Source: a bacterium (GTDB lineage Bacteria; Planctomycetota; JAFGQW01). From it: a stretch of 64,000 bases of DNA. The stretch lies in assembly GCA_030426805.1 (NCBI GenBank), contig JAUHXU010000005.1, positions 248,001 through 312,000 of the forward strand, read 5' to 3'. A program made the translations under genes and the position numbers. A model generated the notes under the pieces. That model saw only the letters and a list, made by a program, of their open reading frames with translations, was not told the DNA's origin and searched no databases. This document shows positions 1-9,655 of the stretch, piece after piece (within the stretch, counting starts at the first letter, position 1; every line of letters starts with the position of its first letter).

Positions 1-1
1 C

Positions 2-1714
2 AACCCTCCGTCGCGCGACCTCTTCCCCGAAGAGCAGATGCTCGCCGCGCTCGCACTCGACGTCGAGCCGATCCTGATGGAGGCCGCGCGCCGAACCGAC
101 GAGTGGTCGCGCGTCCACCAACTCATCCGCGACTACCGCGACGTCTACCGCCAGGCGAAGGCACCGGTCGAGCCGTTCCCCGAGGCGGCACGGGCGCGTG
201 AGGTCTACGATCTGATCGACGGACGCCGCGACGTGACCGCGATCATCGACACGCTCTCCGACGACCGGTTCACCGTCTGCCGCGCGATGGCGGAACTCGT
301 CCAGGCCGGCTGGATCGCCGCGGTGTCGATCGAGGATCGCCTCGGCCTGTCCCGCGCGGCGCTCAAGCGCGGCGACCACGCGATGGCGATCCGGATCATG
401 ATCGGCGTCATCGACGCGACGCCGGGTGCGGCGCACCTCCACGCGGACCTCGCCGCGCTCTACATCGCGGTCGGCGACCCCGCATCGGCGGCACGCTGTC
501 ACATGAACGCCGCCTGCATCTACTTCGACAACGACGAGCCGGAGGAGGCCGCCGTCGCGCTGCGCACCGCGGCCGACCACGTGCCCGAAGACGTGCCGTT
601 GCGCACCGAGATCTACACGCTGCTCGTCTCGCGCAATCTGCATACGCAGGCCACGGCCCACGGCATCGAACTCGCACGCCTCCTCGAGGCGAACGACAAG
701 CTCGACCGCGCCCGGACGATCTACCTGGAGCTGCTGCAGCACAACCCGAGCGACCCGCAGCTCCTCGAGGGCCGGGCCGACTGCGAGGTGCGTCTCGGAC
801 AGACCCGCGATGCGATCCGGATCTACGGCACGCTCGCACGAGAAGCGGCCAAACGCGACGACGTCACGCGGCAGCGTGACCTGATCGAGCGGATCCTCGA
901 CATCAGCCCGACCCACGCCGAGGCGATCCGGATGAGGGCCGACCTCGACGCGAGCGTGGCCGCGCGGCGACGGAAGACCCGCACGCGCACCCGCACCGCC
1001 GCGGTCTGGGGGCTCGGCATCGGACTCGTCGCCTACCTCGCCGCCTACGAGTGGATGGCGCGCAGCGCGCTCGCCGCGCTGCAGGAGAAGAACGCGTCAC
1101 TCGTGTCGCAGGGGCGCTTCAGTGTCGCGCTCGCGAGCTTCGACGTGCTCCGCAAGGCCTACCCGTTCAGCCTCGCACGGATGGAGTGCGGGATCCTGAT
1201 CGAGAAGCTCGCGCGCGGTCGACTCGAGTCGGTCGAGAACGTCGTGCGCGTGCCGGACGCGACGCAGACCCTCGACGATCTCCAGCGCATCACCGGCCTG
1301 GCGATCTCGGGTGACGTATTCGACCGCACGCGACGTCAGATCTCGCGCATCCAGGCGCAGCTCCGCATCGACGAACTGGTCGCGACGATCGACCATCCGC
1401 AGTCGCTCGCCGCACTGCGCGGTTACACCGACCCGATCGGGCTCCCGTTGATCGAGACGCTGCTCGACCACGGCGACCCGCGCGTTCGCGTCGCGGCGAT
1501 GGAGCCGCTCGTCGCGCTCCGCGACTATCGCGCGATTCCCGCGCTGCTCGAACGCCTCGCCGACCGGGAGGAGTCCGTGCGCGAAGGCGCGAACAAGGCG
1601 CTCCAACGCCTGACGGATCACCGCCCCGACGACACGTCCTACGAGCACTGGATCGCATGGTGGCGGCAAGACGGCGAGGCGCGCTTCAAGGACCTGGCGA
1701 TCGGGGCACGCTGA
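2..1714 (+). CDS. DUF4388-like / TPR / HEAT-repeat membrane protein (5' end outside window)
   Basis: The frame is open from base 2 with no stop before the first in-window ATG at 38, so the gene starts to the left of the window. The N-terminal part resembles the end of a DUF4388 (PATAN) domain (LMEAARRTDEW, then an AREVYDLIDGRR segment predicted as winged helix). TPR-like helix pairs follow at about residues 110-300 counted from the ATG at 38. A basic stretch of R/K/T residues precedes one membrane helix (AAVWGLGIGLVAYLAAYEW, about 322-340). The C-terminus has two HEAT-like repeats (about 470-530), the second reading AIPALLERLADREESVREG. The architecture suggests an anchored scaffold or signalling protein. 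Its substrate or partner is unknown. The call rests on repeat pattern only. Confidence 0.75.
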   Translation, partial: NPPSRDLFPEEQMLAALALDVEPILMEAARRTDEWSRVHQLIRDYRDVYRQAKAPVEPFPEAARAREVYDLIDGRRDVTAIIDTLSDDRFTVCRAMAELVQAGWIAAVSIEDRLGLSRAALKRGDHAMAIRIMIGVIDATPGAAHLHADLAALYIAVGDPASAARCHMNAACIYFDNDEPEEAAVALRTAADHVPEDVPLRTEIYTLLVSRNLHTQATAHGIELARLLEANDKLDRARTIYLELLQHNPSDPQLLEGRADCEVRLGQTRDAIRIYGTLAREAAKRDDVTRQRDLIERILDISPTHAEAIRMRADLDASVAARRRKTRTRTRTAAVWGLGIGLVAYLAAYEWMARSALAALQEKNASLVSQGRFSVALASFDVLRKAYPFSLARMECGILIEKLARGRLESVENVVRVPDATQTLDDLQRITGLAISGDVFDRTRRQISRIQAQLRIDELVATIDHPQSLAALRGYTDPIGLPLIETLLDHGDPRVRVAAMEPLVALRDYRAIPALLERLADREESVREGANKALQRLTDHRPDDTSYEHWIAWWRQDGEARFKDLAIGAR

Positions 1715-1734
1715 CCGGCGGCGTCACCTTCGGG

Positions 1735-1740
1735 TAGAAT
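1735..1740 (+). promoter_or_regulatory. -10-like box TAGAAT, 7 nt before the SGNH start
   Basis: TAGAAT sits exactly 7 nt before the ATG at 1748, the spacing expected between a -10 hexamer and a transcription start, so the transcript would be leaderless or nearly so. No good -35 hexamer is evident. The same arrangement occurs at four other genes in the window. Confidence 0.4.
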
Positions 1741-1747
1741 GCCGCCC

Positions 1748-2572
1748 ATGATCCGACTCGCCCCGCTGCTCGTGGTCGCCGCCTGCGTCGTGCAGGCCGC
1801 CCCGGCGCAACCTCGACCCGACGACTCGACGAAACCGAGCGATTCGCGCTACGCGCGCGTCTACACGATCGGCGCAAGCGTCACGGCCGGTGCCGGTCGC
1901 GACGCGAGCCTCGCGGCACTCCTCGATCGCGCGATCCCCGGGGACCATGCACCGGTCCAGAACCTCGCGTCGATGTTCTTCTTCGCCGGCCCGACCCCGT
2001 CGGCCCGCAAACAAGTCGACCGCTGCCTGCACGACAAGGCGACGCTGGTCGTCGGCCTCGACGCGCTGTTCTGGTTCGCCTACGGGCGCGTGAGCGGCGA
2101 GACGGAGGAAGCGCGCACAGAGAGTCGGCTCGTCCGCTTCCGACGCGGCCTGCGCGAGATGGAGCGCCTGACGATGCCGTTCGTCATCGGCGACATCCCG
2201 GACATGCGCCACGCGGATCCTCGGATGCTGCCGCCCCATGCGATCCCGTCGCCGAGCGCACTCGCCGCGATCAACCGAGCGCTCGCGAAGTGGGCGGCCG
2301 GGCGCGAACACGTCACCGTGCTGCCGGTCGCGTCGTGGGCGAAGAAGCTCGAGGGTGGGACGTTCAAGCTCCCCCCGCGCGGCAAGGCCGAGCCGATCGT
2401 GCTGCCGAAAGAGCGGGCGATGAGCCCCGACCGCCTGCACCCGTCGCGCGTCGGCCAGGTCGCGCTCGCCCATCGCGTGGTCCAGCGACTGCGCAAGCGA
2501 TTCGCCGACGAAGCGGTCGAACTCTCGCTCGACTTCTGGAAGACGGTCGAAGCGCTCGGGCTGCTGCGCTGA
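1748..2572 (+). CDS. Secreted SGNH/GDSL-like hydrolase
   Basis: About 274 aa with a clear signal peptide (MIRLAPLLVVAACVVQAAPAQ region). Block I is GASVTAG, a variant of GDS with the candidate nucleophile Ser. The C-terminal DRLHPSRVGQ matches the Asp-x-x-His catalytic block of SGNH hydrolases. The likely role is an esterase or deacetylase acting outside the cytoplasm. The start at 1748 is preferred over the in-frame ATG at 1739 because a -10-like box overlaps 1739 and the signal peptide then begins properly. It ends 18 nt from the convergent efflux operon. The substrate cannot be inferred. Confidence 0.75.
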   Translation: MIRLAPLLVVAACVVQAAPAQPRPDDSTKPSDSRYARVYTIGASVTAGAGRDASLAALLDRAIPGDHAPVQNLASMFFFAGPTPSARKQVDRCLHDKATLVVGLDALFWFAYGRVSGETEEARTESRLVRFRRGLREMERLTMPFVIGDIPDMRHADPRMLPPHAIPSPSALAAINRALAKWAAGREHVTVLPVASWAKKLEGGTFKLPPRGKAEPIVLPKERAMSPDRLHPSRVGQVALAHRVVQRLRKRFADEAVELSLDFWKTVEALGLLR

Positions 2573-2590
2573 CGCGACGTCAGCGCGACG

Positions 2591-4009
2591 TCACCTCGAT
2601 TCGGAGGGGGGCACGCGCCCGACTGCCGCGTCCACCGCACTCCATGCGGTGAGCAGCGCGACGCGCTGCGACGTCAAGTTGGCTTGCGCGACGACGTAGT
2701 CGCGCTGCACCTCGTTCATTCGCACGAGCGACGCGTTGCCGGCTTCGTACTCCTTGCGGACCAGGTCGCGCGAACGGCGGGTGAGCGCGAGTGCCCGCCG
2801 TGCGATCACGAGCTGACGCTGCGCGTTTCGCACCGCCTCGACCGTACGCCGGATCTCGCCGATCACGACGTTGCGGAGCCGCGCGCGTTCGGCGCGCGCC
2901 GCGCGCTTGTTCGCGACCGCCTCGCGCCGCGCGGCGAGCTTCGAGCCGCCGCGGAACAGGTTCCACCGCGCCTCGAGCGAGATCCCGGTCTCGGTATCCT
3001 CGGACGCGAACCGCGCGTTGCCGATCCGGCGGCGGCCGGCTTCACCGACGAGATTGAGTGCCGGAAACCAGTCGCTGTCCGCGACGCCGATCTCCGCTTC
3101 GGCGCGCGCCTCGGCCGCGACGGTCGCCGCGAGGTCCGGCCGCCGGCGCAGCGCTTCGTCCACGAGGGTCTCGGGGTCGGGGTCCGCCTGGGTCCAGGCC
3201 TGGGCCTCGCCGAGGGGCACGAGCTCGACGCGCTCGGGCAGCTGCCCACGCGCGAGACCGAGCAGCTCGGCGAGCGCGACGCGGAGGGTCTCGACCCGTG
3301 ATTGCTGCGCCGCGAGGCGCCCCTTCGCGGCCTCGACCCGCACCTCGAAGTTCAGCTTGTCCGACAGGGACGCGGCGCCGACCGCTTCGCGCTTCGCGGT
3401 CTCGTCGAGCAACTCGCGCTCGAACGCCAGATCGGCTTCGGCGATCGCGACGTTCTCGAGGGCGCCGATCGCGTCGTAGTAAGCGCCCTCGACCGCCTGA
3501 CGCAGCAGGCGTTGCGCATCGGCCTCGAGCGCCCGGCTCTCCTCCACGCCGTGGCGCGCCGCGGCGACGCGATACTCGCGCGCGAGCCCGTCGAACAGCA
3601 ACCAGGTGCCCTGCAGCCCCACGGTGTAGGCCTCGTCCTCCAGTCCGAAGGAGAAGCCACCGAGCGACGGCGACTCGAACGTGTTTCCGTATCCGGCGAC
3701 CGCATCGACCGACGGGAGATACGCGCTGCGGGCCCCCGCGACGCGCGCCTTCGCGGCCTCGACGCGGTCGAACGCGATCTGCAACGACGGGTTCGATCGG
3801 ACCGCGACAGCGACCGCGTCCGTGACCGCGAGTCGGTCCGGCACGGTCGGCGGCGCCTCGTCCGTCGGCGCGTAGGTGCCCCCCTCGGGCTCCGGTCGCC
3901 ACGGGTCGTGCCGCGCGTCGTAGTCGGCCGGCTTGGCTCCGGGCAGGAAGCACGAGCCGAGCGTGAGCGACAGTGCGACAAGCGCGACGATGTGGCGAGT
4001 GTGCTTCAC
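2591..4009 (-). CDS. TolC-family outer-membrane efflux lipoprotein
   Basis: About 472 aa. It begins with a GTG inside the GTGA overlap with the stop of the RND pump gene, so it is translationally coupled to it. The signal peptide ends in a lipobox (LTLGSC), predicting an N-terminally lipidated outer-membrane channel of the OprM/NodT type. Two long alpha-helical repeats typical of outer membrane efflux proteins follow: AVAVRSNPSLQIAF near the N-terminus and VDEALRRRPDLAATVAAEA in the second half. It should form the exit duct of the tripartite pump encoded upstream. The open frame extends further upstream only because of high GC; that part is antisense to the pump gene. Confidence 0.9.
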   Translation of the reverse strand: MKHTRHIVALVALSLTLGSCFLPGAKPADYDARHDPWRPEPEGGTYAPTDEAPPTVPDRLAVTDAVAVAVRSNPSLQIAFDRVEAAKARVAGARSAYLPSVDAVAGYGNTFESPSLGGFSFGLEDEAYTVGLQGTWLLFDGLAREYRVAAARHGVEESRALEADAQRLLRQAVEGAYYDAIGALENVAIAEADLAFERELLDETAKREAVGAASLSDKLNFEVRVEAAKGRLAAQQSRVETLRVALAELLGLARGQLPERVELVPLGEAQAWTQADPDPETLVDEALRRRPDLAATVAAEARAEAEIGVADSDWFPALNLVGEAGRRRIGNARFASEDTETGISLEARWNLFRGGSKLAARREAVANKRAARAERARLRNVVIGEIRRTVEAVRNAQRQLVIARRALALTRRSRDLVRKEYEAGNASLVRMNEVQRDYVVAQANLTSQRVALLTAWSAVDAAVGRVPPSESR

Positions 4010-7000
4010 TGCGAGTTCACCAAGTGGGTCGGTTCCGCGCGTTCCCGCGACACCAGCCAGCCGGTCCGAAGCCAGCGACCGGCGCGACGCACGTCGTTGA
4101 GGATCGCGAGCAGCGGTGCGAGGCCGAGGAGCGTCGCGATCGTCGCGGTGAACAACCCGAACGAGATCGAGATCGCCATCGGCACGAGGATCTGGGCCTG
4201 GAAGCTCGTCTCGAGCATCAGCGGGAGCAGGCCGAAGCACGTCGTCATCGACGTCAGGAACATCGCGCGGAATCGCCGCGCGCCGGTGTCGACGAGCGCG
4301 TCGAACACGCCGGCACCCGATCGAATGCGGTGGTTGTAGTAGTCGATGAACACGATCGCATCGTTGACGACCACGCCGGCGAGCGCGACGACGCCCAGCA
4401 TGCTGAGCAGGGTCAGCGTCAGACCGGTCACGAGGTGACCGACGACGACGCCGATCAGCGCCATCGGGATCAAGCAGATGATCAGGAACGGCTGCACGTA
4501 GGAGCGGAAGACGGTCGCGAGGATCACGAAGATCGCGACGATCACGAGCAGAAACCCGAGGAACAGGCTCTGCACCGACTCCTGCTGGTCGCGCTGCTGC
4601 CCCTCGAGCTTGTAGACGACCCCCGGATGCTCCCGGACGAGCCGCTCGAGGAACGGCTCGGTGTGGCTCGTGCCACTGCGCAGCTCCTGGACGATCTCGC
4701 GTGCGTTGGCCTTGTTCTCGGCGACCTCCGCCGTGACGGTGATGCGCCGAAAGCCACTCTGGCGGTTGATGCGCGCGTACCCGTCCTCGAGTCGGAGTTC
4801 GGCGACCTCGCGCAGCGGCACCTCGGCGCCGTTCGGCGTGCGGATCCGCGCGTCCTCGAGCATCCCGAGCGTGCGACGGTCCCGCTCGGGGTAGCGGATC
4901 TTGATCCGGATGTCGTCGCGGCCACGCTGGATTCGAAGCGCTTCGTCGCCGAACCACTTCGCCCGCACCTGCTCGCCGAGATCGAGCAGCGTCACGCCGA
5001 GCGTGCGCGCCAGCGGACGGAGCCGCACGCGCAGTTCGCGTTTGCCGGGCTCGTCGTCGTCGGTGACGCCGTAGACGCCGGTGACACTCCGGAGCCGCGC
5101 CTGCAACGAAGCCGACGCCGCCCGCAGTTGCGCGAGGTCGTGACTCAACAGGCGGATCTCGATCGGCTTGCCCGACGGGCCGCCGAAGTTGTCCTCGAAG
5201 TCGATGCGCTTCGGCCGGTAGCGGACGTCACCGAGCTCTTCGAGCCACGCCTGCTTGATCGCCTCGCTGTGCACGCCGCGCCGCTCCGACGGCATCAGGT
5301 CGATCGACAGTTCGCCGAACGCGTCCCCGACCCGCTGTTCGACGCCGGTCTGCTGGCCGACGGTCGCCCACGACGCCTGGATCAGCTTGCCGGGCTCCAG
5401 CGTCTCGAACTTCGTCTCGAGTTCGCGGAATGCCGCGCCCATCCGATCGACCGTCGCCTGCGTGACCGCGGCCGGCGTGCCGTCGGGGAAGTCCACTTTG
5501 ACTTTGATGAAGTCGCCGTCGACCTTCGGGAACGTGACGAACTTCGCGAACCCGCCGAGCACGAGGCCGACGGAGAGCACCAGCATCGCGACGCCACCCG
5601 CGACCACCGCATACCGCCAATGGATGCAGAACGCGAGGATCCCGCGATACGTGCGCTCGACGAATCGCTCGAGGCCGCGGTTGAAGAGCCGCCGAAACTG
5701 GCCGATCACCGGGATCCCACGCCCGAGCGCGGTGCCCGGCTCGGGCAGGTGGTTCAGGTGCGCCGGCAGGATGAACAAGCTCTCGACGAGCGACATCGCG
5801 AGCGCGGCGATCACGACCGGCGGGATCACGGCGAAGAACTTCCCCATCATCCCGGTGACGAAGAACAGCGGCAGAAACGCGATGATCGTCGTCGTGACAC
5901 CCCCGGTGACCGGCCACCACACCTCACGCACGCCGTCGATCGCGGCGCGCACGGGGGGCTTTCCGCTTCGGCGATGCACGTAGATCGACTCGCCGACGAC
6001 GACCGCGTCGTCCACGACGATCCCGACGACCATGATCATCGAGAACAGCGACAGCATGTTGATCGAGCCGCCGGTGAGCCAGACGACGACCAGACCGCCC
6101 GCGAGCGACACCGGAATCCCGAGCCCGACCCAGAACGCGAGGCGCAGGTCGAGGAACAGCCACAGCAGGCCGAACACGAGCAGGAATCCGAGCAGGCCGT
6201 TCTTCGTCAGGACGTCGATGCGGTCCTGGATCATCCGCGACATGTCGCGAAACGTCGACAAGTGGAGCGTCTCGGGCAGCGTCTTCGCGCGCTCGGCGAC
6301 GAACGCCTTGACCTCCGCCGCGATGTCGATCGCGTCCTCGCCCTCGTTCGCGAGGACCTTGATCAGCACCGCGCGCTCGCCGTCGAACGTCGCGAACGTG
6401 CCGTTCTCCTCGAACTCGTCCCGAATCGTCGCGATGTCGGCGAGTCGCACGACGGTGCCGTCGGCGCCGGCGCGAACGACCAGGTCGGCGAACTCCTCGG
6501 CCGTGTAGCGGCGACCGATCGTGCGCACCTTGATGTCGCCGTCGCGTGTTCGGACGATCCCGCTCGGGATGTTCTGGCTGCCCGCGCGGACCGCGCGGCT
6601 GACGTCGATCAGGCCGAGCCCCTGTTCACGCAGGCGCGCCTCGGAGACCTCGATCGATATCTCGTAGGGCCGCGTCGCGGACAGCTCGACCTGCGAGACG
6701 GTCGGCAGCGCCCGCAACTCGTCCTTGATGTCGCCGCCGATCTCCTTCAACACGCGCTCGTCGACGTCGCCGGCGAGCACGACGTCGATCACTTCGCGGG
6801 GGAAGAACGACTCCGCGACGCTCGGCTCTTCGGCATCGGGCGGAAAGGTGCTGATCGCTTCCACGCGGTCGCGGATCGCGCTTTTCGTCGCCTCCTTGTC
6901 CGCCGCATCCTCGTCGAGTTCGATCAGCGCCGTTCCGACGCCCTCGGCCGCGGTGGTGTGATACTCCTTGATCCCGACGACCGACTCGAGCGCCTCCTCG

Positions 7001-7230
7001 AGCTTGCGACAGATCCCCTCCTCGACCTCCTGCGGATCGGCGCCCGGGTAGGGGACGCGGATCGACACGATGTCGAGCGCGAACACCGGGAACATCTCCC
7101 GGATCATCAGCGTCGTCGCGAACGTCCCGGCGAGCAGAAAGAAGACGAGGATCAGGTTCGCGAAGACGGTGTTGCGCGCCGCCAGCGCGAGGATGCCGCG
7201 GACCGGAGGTTCCCCGTTCGGGTCGCTCAC
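4006..7230 (-). CDS. RND-family efflux pump, HAE1-like inner-membrane transporter
   Basis: 1074 aa, the normal length for AcrB/MexB-type proton antiporters. Helix TM1 follows a short cytoplasmic start (ANLILVFFLLAGTFA). The conserved TM4 motif GIVVDDAVVVGE carries the paired Asp of the proton relay, and the second half repeats the plan (GVVVNDAIVFIDYYN). Large periplasmic loops lie between TM1-TM2 and TM7-TM8. Absence of the CzcA heavy-metal pattern favours hydrophobic or amphiphilic substrates. The GTG start overlaps the adaptor stop (GTGA) and the pump stop overlaps the TolC-like start, giving one coupled operon. No regulator is adjacent, so control is not visible. Confidence 0.95.
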   Translation of the reverse strand: MSDPNGEPPVRGILALAARNTVFANLILVFFLLAGTFATTLMIREMFPVFALDIVSIRVPYPGADPQEVEEGICRKLEEALESVVGIKEYHTTAAEGVGTALIELDEDAADKEATKSAIRDRVEAISTFPPDAEEPSVAESFFPREVIDVVLAGDVDERVLKEIGGDIKDELRALPTVSQVELSATRPYEISIEVSEARLREQGLGLIDVSRAVRAGSQNIPSGIVRTRDGDIKVRTIGRRYTAEEFADLVVRAGADGTVVRLADIATIRDEFEENGTFATFDGERAVLIKVLANEGEDAIDIAAEVKAFVAERAKTLPETLHLSTFRDMSRMIQDRIDVLTKNGLLGFLLVFGLLWLFLDLRLAFWVGLGIPVSLAGGLVVVWLTGGSINMLSLFSMIMVVGIVVDDAVVVGESIYVHRRSGKPPVRAAIDGVREVWWPVTGGVTTTIIAFLPLFFVTGMMGKFFAVIPPVVIAALAMSLVESLFILPAHLNHLPEPGTALGRGIPVIGQFRRLFNRGLERFVERTYRGILAFCIHWRYAVVAGGVAMLVLSVGLVLGGFAKFVTFPKVDGDFIKVKVDFPDGTPAAVTQATVDRMGAAFRELETKFETLEPGKLIQASWATVGQQTGVEQRVGDAFGELSIDLMPSERRGVHSEAIKQAWLEELGDVRYRPKRIDFEDNFGGPSGKPIEIRLLSHDLAQLRAASASLQARLRSVTGVYGVTDDDEPGKRELRVRLRPLARTLGVTLLDLGEQVRAKWFGDEALRIQRGRDDIRIKIRYPERDRRTLGMLEDARIRTPNGAEVPLREVAELRLEDGYARINRQSGFRRITVTAEVAENKANAREIVQELRSGTSHTEPFLERLVREHPGVVYKLEGQQRDQQESVQSLFLGFLLVIVAIFVILATVFRSYVQPFLIICLIPMALIGVVVGHLVTGLTLTLLSMLGVVALAGVVVNDAIVFIDYYNHRIRSGAGVFDALVDTGARRFRAMFLTSMTTCFGLLPLMLETSFQAQILVPMAISISFGLFTATIATLLGLAPLLAILNDVRRAGRWLRTGWLVSRERAEPTHLVNSQ

Positions 7231-8624
7231 TGCGTCGCTCCCGACGGCGCGGTCGGGGCCTCGACGCGTCGCGCGGTGAGCCGCATGCCGGCCATCGCGT
7301 TCGCGATCGCGGTGCGCACGATTCGGTCGCCCGGTTCGAGGCCGCCGCGGACGAGTGCGACGTCCCCCTGCATGCGGACGATCTCGACGCGGCGAAACGC
7401 GAGCACGCCATCGGCGAGCACCGGCACGCGCTCGTCACGCGTGAGGAGCACTCGCGGCACCGGGCGAACGTCCTCGATCGCGCGGCCGCGGATCGAGACC
7501 TCGCAGAACATCCCCTCTTCGAGCGGCACGCGATCGGCCGTCGGCACGGCCGCGCCGAGGTCGGTCGCCTCGACGACGAGTCGCATCGTCCGCTGCTCGG
7601 CGTCGAACGCCTCGAGTCGCGCGAGCCGACCGTGCCACACCGCGTCGATGCCGCTCTGCACCCAGCGGATCTCGACGAGGCGCTCGTCCGCCGACGTCCC
7701 CGCGGCGTCTTGTGCGAAGACGTACTCGCCGTGCTCGGTCACCCGCTCGATCGGCAGCCACGGGAGTTCGCCGTTGTCGATCGCGACGGGCACTTCGAGC
7801 GTCCGCAGATCGGACAACACGCCGAGTGCGCCGCTCGCCGGATCCACGACCGCGCCCGCTCGCACGGTCGCCGACACGACGCGCGCCGGAAACGGGGCGA
7901 CGATCCGCGTGCGATCGAGGTCGAGGCGCGCGCGAACGAGCTGTGCGTCGGCGGCCGCGATCGCGGCATTCAATTCGCGAACCCGGATCGGGTGGTTGTC
8001 GATCGCACTCGTCAGCGCCAGCAGGTCGTTCTCCCGGGCGAGGTAGGTCCGCTCGGCCGCCTCGACGGGTGGGCGGCTGCCGACCTTCTCCTTCTCGAAG
8101 AGATCGCGGACGCGCTCGAACTCCTGCTGCGCGAGGTCCCGGGTTCGGCGCGCGACGTCGAGGCGCTTGCGGTCGGCGGCGAGCGTCTCGTCGAGCAGCG
8201 CGATGCGATCCACGAGTTGCTGGCGCTCCGCGGTGATCCGATCGACGGTCGCCTGATACGGCTCGCGTTCGACCTCGACCAGGCGCTCACCGGCAGCCAC
8301 GCGGTGGCCGGCGCGAAAACGCGGCGAGACCCACGTGGCTCGCCCGCCGACCTGCGGCACGAGCATCAGCCGGTTCTTCGCACGCGCCGTTCCGTGTCCG
8401 ACGATCCGCGCGATGACGGTGCGTGGCGCCGGATCGATCACCTCGACGACGCGCGCCGTCGCGGTGTCCTCGTCGCGACGCTCCGGCGGCTCTCTCAGGG
8501 ACCGGAGCTTCATCGCACCGGCGATACCGAGGCCGAGGATCAACACGACGACGAGGCCATGCACCCACCAACGCGCGGCCGGATACACGCGACGGGCGTC
8601 GGAGTCGGCGGCAGCGGGTTCCAT
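7227..8624 (-). CDS. RND periplasmic adaptor (membrane-fusion protein, HlyD/AcrA family)
   Basis: About 465 aa, first gene of the efflux operon. One N-terminal membrane helix (WWVHGLVVVLILGLGIAGA) is followed by a lipoyl-like half motif (AGHRVAAGERLVEVEREPY), a long coiled-coil hairpin rich in Glu, Arg and Leu (about 110-200), the second lipoyl half (IVAPFPARVVSATVRAGAVV) and beta-barrel domains. It bridges the inner-membrane pump and the outer-membrane channel. The start at 8624 is chosen because upstream codons lack the expected hydrophobic leader context; a GAGG-like element lies just before it. The stop overlaps the pump GTG start. Confidence 0.9.
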   Translation of the reverse strand: MEPAAADSDARRVYPAARWWVHGLVVVLILGLGIAGAMKLRSLREPPERRDEDTATARVVEVIDPAPRTVIARIVGHGTARAKNRLMLVPQVGGRATWVSPRFRAGHRVAAGERLVEVEREPYQATVDRITAERQQLVDRIALLDETLAADRKRLDVARRTRDLAQQEFERVRDLFEKEKVGSRPPVEAAERTYLARENDLLALTSAIDNHPIRVRELNAAIAAADAQLVRARLDLDRTRIVAPFPARVVSATVRAGAVVDPASGALGVLSDLRTLEVPVAIDNGELPWLPIERVTEHGEYVFAQDAAGTSADERLVEIRWVQSGIDAVWHGRLARLEAFDAEQRTMRLVVEATDLGAAVPTADRVPLEEGMFCEVSIRGRAIEDVRPVPRVLLTRDERVPVLADGVLAFRRVEIVRMQGDVALVRGGLEPGDRIVRTAIANAMAGMRLTARRVEAPTAPSGATQ

Positions 8625-8809
8625 AGCCTCGTTCCGTTCTCGGTTGCCCGGCGCTTCGCATCGAGCGGCGCGGCGGATGCACACGGTGCGTGCGGGCGTA
8701 TTGCGTCACTCGACCCATAGCGCACCGCACCGTTCGATTCCACCGGAGCCTTGTCGCCCGCGCCGATCGCGACGACTGTTCACGACGCCGATTCCGAGGG
8801 AGCGTTCTC

Positions 8810-9172
8810 ATGGCGCGACAGCCGGGTTTGATGATCGTCGTCGTCGCGGGTGCCGCGGTGGCGGTGCTCGCGGTCGCGTTGCGGGCAACCGGTCGCGCCG
8901 AGGTGCCGTGGGTCGCCATCGCCTACGCGGTGATGAGCATCGTCGCGTTCGCGATGTACGGCTTCGACAAACGTCGCGCGCGTCGTGGCGGTCGGCGCAT
9001 CCCCGAGGCGACGCTGCATCTGAGCGAGGCGCTGTTCGGGTGGCCCGGCGCGTTCCTCGCCCAACAGTTCTTCCGGCACAAGACGCGCAAGCGTTCGTTT
9101 CTCGTCGTGTTCTGGTTGATCGGCATCGCGCACGCCGCCGGCTGGGCGTGGTGGTGGTGGTCCACACGATGA
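8810..9172 (+). CDS. DUF1294 small membrane protein
   Basis: 120 aa with three to four membrane helices. YGFDKRRARRGGRRIPEATLH and GWPGAFLAQQFFRHKTRKRSF are hallmark segments of DUF1294, a family often fused to or near cold-shock domains. The ATG at 8810 is preceded by GAGGGAGCG, a good ribosome-binding site. It is divergent from the efflux operon across a 185-bp gap that must hold both promoters. Its stop overlaps the next start (ATGA). Function is unknown across the family. Confidence 0.85.
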   Translation: MARQPGLMIVVVAGAAVAVLAVALRATGRAEVPWVAIAYAVMSIVAFAMYGFDKRRARRGGRRIPEATLHLSEALFGWPGAFLAQQFFRHKTRKRSFLVVFWLIGIAHAAGWAWWWWSTR

Positions 9173-9618
9173 AAGGCCGATTCCAGGCGCGCGCCACACG
9201 CACGATCGACGCACCGCTGGAACGCGTCTGGGCGATCACCGCCGACCCGGATGCCGCGCCACGGTTCGCCCCGGAGATCCGGCGGCTCGAGGACCGCGGG
9301 CCGGCCGACGACGGAGACCGGCTGATGCGCTGCTACATGCGCGCCGGGCCGATTCGCTACTCGGCGCTCTTCCGCTACCGCCGCCGTGACGGTCGGCTGT
9401 GGAGCGGACGGCAGGTCGGCCGCGGCGTGCTCGGCGGCTACTTCGCGTTCGCACTGCATCGGGCGGGCGACGGCACGCGGGTGACCCACGTCGAAGGGGT
9501 GCGGAGCCGCCTGCCCGGCGTCGCGGGCACGGTCGGCTGGATCTACTACCGCGTCTTGCGACGGCGAAAGCTCGAACGCGAGCTCGATCGGCTGGCCGCG
9601 TTGTGCCAACGCGGTTGA
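9169..9618 (+). CDS. SRPBCC (START/polyketide cyclase-like) superfamily protein
   Basis: 149 aa. The N-terminus RTIDAPLERVWAITADPDAA is the classic first strand-helix of SRPBCC helix-grip proteins, followed by alternating beta strands and a C-terminal helix (RRRKLERELDRLAALC) that closes the hydrophobic cavity. Such proteins bind lipids or hydrophobic small molecules; the ligand is not predictable here. It is translationally coupled to the DUF1294 gene by ATGA. Confidence 0.8.
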   Translation: MKGRFQARATRTIDAPLERVWAITADPDAAPRFAPEIRRLEDRGPADDGDRLMRCYMRAGPIRYSALFRYRRRDGRLWSGRQVGRGVLGGYFAFALHRAGDGTRVTHVEGVRSRLPGVAGTVGWIYYRVLRRRKLERELDRLAALCQRG

Positions 9619-9625
9619 TCGCTGG

Positions 9626-9631
9626 TATGAT
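9626..9631 (+). promoter_or_regulatory. -10-like box TATGAT upstream of the M14 peptidase
   Basis: TATGAT lies 24 nt before the ATG at 9656 in a GC-rich setting, with an AAAGGAA ribosome-binding site between it and the ATG. No clear -35 hexamer is seen at standard spacing. Confidence 0.35.
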
Positions 9632-9655
9632 CGGCGGCCCCAGAAAGGAACGCCG

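Noticed and set aside
3973..8046. 1357-aa open frame on the plus strand
   Set aside because: Fully antisense to the RND pump and its partners, rich in Arg/Asp/His as expected for a reverse-frame shadow of high-GC coding sequence; no start signal or domain.
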